Shown one piece after another: positions 60,251-64,000 of a DNA stretch of 64,000 nucleotides; the stretch's first letter is position 1; each line of letters begins with the position of its first letter. The notes beneath the pieces are model-generated. The model saw only the letters and a program-made list of their open reading frames with translations, did no database searches and had not been told where the DNA came from. The stretch lies in NCBI GenBank assembly GCA_028095005.1, contig CM051459.1, positions 257,100,229 to 257,164,228 on the forward strand, in the 5' to 3' direction. Source of the stretch: Rhynchospora pubera. Lineage: Eukaryota; Streptophyta; Magnoliopsida; Poales; Cyperaceae. Position numbers and translations under genes: made by a program.

Positions 60251-60413
60251 TCCATTGGGTGCATCTATTTAACAACTACAATTTGACAGCTAATTTTCGT
60301 ATAAATATTTTTTTCTGGAAAAAACATAAATTACAAGTAATTTTGCAGAAAAGCCTTTTACGAGTACACAATTATTCATTGCGCATGTAAGTAGAAACAT
60401 TATATCATTTTTA

Positions 60414-60754
60414 TCTATATTACTGTACTTTTAAATACTTTTTTTAGATGGATTTTATATAATAATAAATAAAATTCTTAATTATTAACAAGATTAAATG
60501 TTTAAAGATCTGTTATTGTTAGCAATTCCTACGATTAAAAGCAATAAGTAAAATTTTTATACAAATTTTCCATTTTTCTAATGCGTCCTAAATTTTACTT
60601 ATAAATAAAGATTCATAACTAGATTTACTATTTATAAATACCAACATTTCAATCATTTCAAATGAAATCGGAATCGAAGACGACAGCTATTTAGGGGATG
60701 ACGAGGATAACTACTCTGACTTCGTGTCAGATGATTGCTTTGAAGACACACACA

Positions 60755-60806
<52 letters not shown>

Positions 60807-61311
60807 TAAAGTTTCATCTCCATTCATAGCCATTATCATATTTAAATTCATTCTCTAATTTTTTTACTTTTACTTTCCTATTTACTCACATTCAATAAAT
60901 TATTTCATTTCACCTTTAGTTTTTTCCCCTTTTTCCAATTTCTTCATATTTACCGTTACAATTTACTTTTCCACTTTTTTTGTAATTCGATAATAACACC
61001 TGCTCCTACAATTTTTAGTTAACAAGTAATTTAACATCACATGACATATATCAAATTTCACATCAAAATATTATGTATACCACAAATTATACATATTTAT
61101 ATATATTTCATTTTGAATTTCCTTAATAAGCATTCCCTACTTACACAGCTTAAAACTTAGTTAATCACACTTACGTAACCTATACAAAATATACAAATTT
61201 ATTCAATACTTGTTAAATTTTAACCCACGCATTTTCACAAATTTAACATTCCTTTCATAATTTTAAATAATTTTATATTCAAACACTGAGCGAAGCTGGT
61301 TTCCCCCCTAG
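60414..61311 (+). mobile_element. possible Helitron, ~0.9 kb
   Basis: Left end A|TCTATATTACTG and right end AGCGAAGCTGG...CCCCCCTAG|T fit the Helitron rules (5' TC, 3' CTRR, insertion between A and T, short AGC-GAA-GCT hairpin before the end). A (TA)n tract is at 60759-60796. A short coding-like piece is inside (see findings). The left end is weak evidence alone. Confidence 0.4.
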
Positions 61312-61498
61312 TAGAAAATAAAATATCGATGAGTATTTGGAAAGATGCTCATGTCAATCGAGCATGTAATGCATGAAGTTGGGAGTGTTTGGAAGTTAAA
61401 AAGTTTATAAATTCTCAAAAATTGCATGTGTTACGGAAAGAAATTTATGAAGTTTTTAGAAAAACAAACACCATGCCTAACGGTTCATCCCTTAGTAG

Positions 61499-61502
<4 letters not shown>

Positions 61503-61550
<48 letters not shown>
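61503..61550. repeat. (TA)n microsatellite
   Basis: About 24 uninterrupted TA units. Confidence 0.95.
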
Positions 61551-61554
<4 letters not shown>

Positions 61555-61559
61555 CATTT

Positions 61560-62098
61560 CAAATAAAATATTGGAGGAAACTCAAAAACTCATACTCTCA
61601 ATTAGATATGCTCCTCCACAAGTCTAAGCCCAAGAAACTAAACAAAGTGTACATAAGTTTCCATTGCATTCATTATCAAAATGAAATCCAAAATCAAAAT
61701 GGATATAGAGGTGGATCCAATATTGAGGCAAAATACTAATTACAAAAACCAATTTAATTTAATTAAAAGTACCATTTCAATTCAGTCACAAACACACAAT
61801 GAAATCAAACAATTTGCATGTATTTATACAATTTAACAAATTATAACAAAGTTCAACCAAATTAATACGATAATAATGATGCACACTGGTAGCAAATTGA
61901 ATCATATGCCATAAAAGACAGAAAAACATGGAACACAAAAATAAATTTAAGAGGTAACAAATAAGAAATAAATAAATATAGACACAAAAAAATATCAGAA
62001 TAGAGATATGAGAAAAATCTAAGCAAAATGAAAGAAATGACAATTAAGTAGTAAATAAAATAGAACTCATCAACAAACCATAAGAGAAAGAAAAAAAA
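61560..62098. other. intergenic, nothing recognised
   Basis: AT-rich; only unrelated short ORFs. Confidence 0.5.
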
Positions 62099-62119
62099 TT
62101 GACTATTAGAGAGAGACAA

Positions 62120-62640
62120 CGGAACTCTTCTATCCAAAATGTAGATCTTTTCACCACTTCCTCCACCACTTTTTTAGAGCTTATCGACCGCTTAAAGAAC
62201 TTGCTTTTCACCTGGCGTAAGAAATCTCATGTGGTTACTTGTCTCTGCTTGAGCGATGACGAAAAATTTCTATACACTGGCTTTGTAGATGGCTCCCTCA
62301 GCACTTGGCTCATCAAACACAAGAAACTCGCTCACACTATGCATCGCCATAGAGGCAGTGTAGATTAATTGGCAGTTGGCCCCAGGCTTATTTTTTCGGG
62401 CTTGAGTGACGGTACAATTCGAGAGTATAGGAAGGTTCTCTTTGGCAAGAAAGGTGACAAGATGCAACACCAGCTATTTGGGGCTTACAATCCACAGGTA
62501 GTTGTCCATGCTCTTGCGTTCAGCACCTCCAGCGAGCGATTGTATGGTGGTTCTTCTAAGGGCCTAGTGAGATGCTGAAACAACTTACGCAAGCATCGGT
62601 CTGTGAAGTTGTCGTTTCATCGTGATCAGGTATACCTCGA
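62120..62640 (+). pseudogene. WD40-repeat protein fragment (JINGUBANG-like)
   Basis: Two to three WD40 blades are readable: SHVVTCLCLSDDEKFLYTGF VDGSLSTWLI, then after a TAA (62366-62368) LIFSGLSDGTIREY, then VVHALAFSTSSERLYGGSSKGLV followed by a TGA (62576-62578) and a residual HRSVKLSFHRDQ. The spacing and the 'VTCLCLS' start resemble plant JINGUBANG-type WD40 proteins, usually intronless and ~400 aa. N- and C-terminal parts are missing and blades keep frame except for the stops, so it is a broken copy. Confidence 0.7.
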
Positions 62641-62659
62641 TGTTCAGAAGGAGTTATTG

Positions 62660-63130
62660 GTAGAGCAAACAGAAATAATGTTGATTGAAGATGAAAAAGA
62701 GAAAATATTGAAGGACAAAAAAAGAAAAATATCATGAAGTTTATGAGAATGGGTTGAGTGAGAGAAGAGAAGAAATAAATGAGATATAAATTTTCTAAGG
62801 TTACATGTAACGACAAAACGGAGATCACATCTCTCGTGCTCTCAAGATAGAGCAACAAGTTTCGAATTTTCTCAAATATTTGTATTTTTTATACATTTTA
62901 ACGGTTTTTTTTTACTTCAATAGTTATTGAAAATTTACTATAAAATTGCATACGAGACTAACTTATTTGTTAACTATAGCTCCTATTCTTGATGAATTAT
63001 TATACATTGGAAAGAAAATCAAATTATGGAGATAGTTCTTACACTTGGTTATGTATTCATTATTGTTACCTACTCATCAAATATATAACCATTCATGTAG
63101 GTGAAAATCAAGTTCAAATAAAAATGATCG
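62660..63130. other. intergenic, nothing recognised
   Basis: AT-rich; no supported feature. Confidence 0.5.
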
Positions 63131-63139
63131 ATGGAAAAA

Positions 63140-63330
63140 TCAAGTCTCAAAATAAAAATCTCGTGTGTGTCGATCTAATCGTTTGTAGAACAGCTCGAGG
63201 GTCGAATCCACAGGGACGGTGTTGGAATATTAGTCTTTTACTTTACTAAACTAGCTAGACGGTTCAACTCTTATCTGAATTAAGGGTTGCAGGTGGGTTC
63301 AAATTCTAAGTCTAGTTTCAAGGTCAAAAC
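63140..63330 (+). mobile_element. possible LTR-retrotransposon fragment
   Basis: CTCGAGGGTCGAATCCACAG followed by GGGACGGTG is a sequence type often seen at the internal edge of plant LTR retrotransposons. No coding part or second LTR is in the window. Confidence 0.35.
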
Positions 63331-63404
63331 AAGAATTAATGAGAGAGATTCAACAAGTCACGTAATTCTACGGTTTCTGGTTGCTAACACTTCTTCTTAG
63401 TCCC

Positions 63405-63545
63405 AGTTCTAGCGGCCCGCTAACTCTCGTAGCGGTCCGCTAAAAGAACTTAGGTTAGCGGATAGTGGATTGATAGCGAACAACCTCATGTCATAGCGGA
63501 TAACGGATAGCGGTCATTTAGTGGCCGCTACGGGATCGTAACGGG
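63405..63545. repeat. TAGCGG-rich segment
   Basis: Short direct and inverted TAGCGG / CCGCTA motifs (TAGCGGTCCGCTA, GTGGCCGCTACGG) occur at least eight times in 140 bp. May be the end of a transposon with subterminal repeats. Confidence 0.5.
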
Positions 63546-63689
63546 CATGCACAAATATACTTATTTATTACATCATATACATATTTTTAATTAAAAATTT
63601 AAAATTATATTACATTATATACATGTTATGATAGTTAAATTTAACACATACACTTTACAATCCATTATTGCAATAGACAAATCTCATTG

Positions 63690-64000
63690 TACTTAATATT
63701 ATTGTCGCGGCTTTTTCGTCATCCCTCGAAGAATGGAATTGGGCTTCCTCGAGAAATGGGAACATAGCCTTGGATTCACCCCCCTTAAGGTTCGATCTCA
63801 GTTCGAGTATCTCTTTATGACAAAAGAACCAAAACATGAGTCGCTTCTTAAAGAGGTTTGTTAATTTTGCGGGTCCTTTCTTTCCAGTAGGCGCAAGCCC
63901 CTACTGTTAATTACCCCGTGATCGCTCACGAGAACCTCTGATTAAGGGATCAAAAGAATTATGTGTAAAGGCTAGGAACATTACTAATTTCACGTTTATC
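63690..64000. other. GC-richer tail, possibly organelle-derived
   Basis: Base composition rises compared with the rest of the window (CGCGGC, CCCCCCTTAAGG, AGTAGGCGCAAGCCCCTACT), resembling plant mitochondrial intergenic DNA. No organelle gene is recognised; a 60-codon minus-strand ORF (63655-63837) has no known domain. Tentative. Confidence 0.3.

Overview
The window is nuclear DNA from a flowering plant, most likely a eudicot. It is AT-rich. Its genes have many short exons with plant-type splice sites, and every conserved gene belongs to a plant family. Insertions of CACTA, hAT, Copia, Helitron-like, SINE-like and MITE DNA separate the genes. I cannot name the species.

Layout. 1-7738: the 5' part, with one terminus, of a minus-strand CACTA (En/Spm) transposon. 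It holds a decayed TNPD-type transposase, two small related ORFs, arrays of palindromic subterminal repeats and a transposase leader full of hairpins. 7958-11393 (+): a strictosidine-synthase-like gene that lacks its first exon and abuts the CACTA end. 11664-14503: small MITEs, one nested in another. 15920-18559 (-): a hAT transposase pseudogene cut by a MITE. 21705-28447 (+): an intact 13-exon gene for a VIT + VWA protein related to inter-alpha-trypsin inhibitor heavy chains, 753 aa. 29143-33192 (-): a LAZ1/DUF300 membrane protein gene with good splice sites but an in-frame stop and a frameshift. 34.2-51 kb: TE-rich intergenic DNA with a foldback flanked by microsatellites, a Copia remnant, a BED-finger fragment, a 1.35-kb degenerate repeat field and a clean hAT-type insertion. 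51692-53315 (+): an intact LAZY/DRO1 (IGT family) gene, 289 aa. 54844-57724 (-): an intact gene for translation elongation factor eEF1B, beta-type GEF subunit, 230 aa, whose stop codon appears to be split by the last intron. 58.4-64 kb: more small elements, a possible Helitron, a broken WD40 fragment, an LTR-type fragment and a possibly organelle-derived tail.

The genes look like unrelated neighbours: secondary metabolism-like, VWA protein, membrane/cell-death regulator, root and shoot gravitropism, translation. I see no operon-like or clustered system and no convincing new molecular system. The most informative signals are structural: one family of MITEs with a GTTTGGAT end and 3-bp target duplications (including a nested pair), three hAT-type elements with exact 8-bp duplications, palindrome arrays in the CACTA element, a GC-AG intron in the strictosidine-synthase-like gene, two lesions in the LAZ1 homologue, and a split stop codon in eEF1B. 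Exon coordinates were worked out by hand from reading frame, splice consensus and remembered family sequence; no alignment or RNA data were available.
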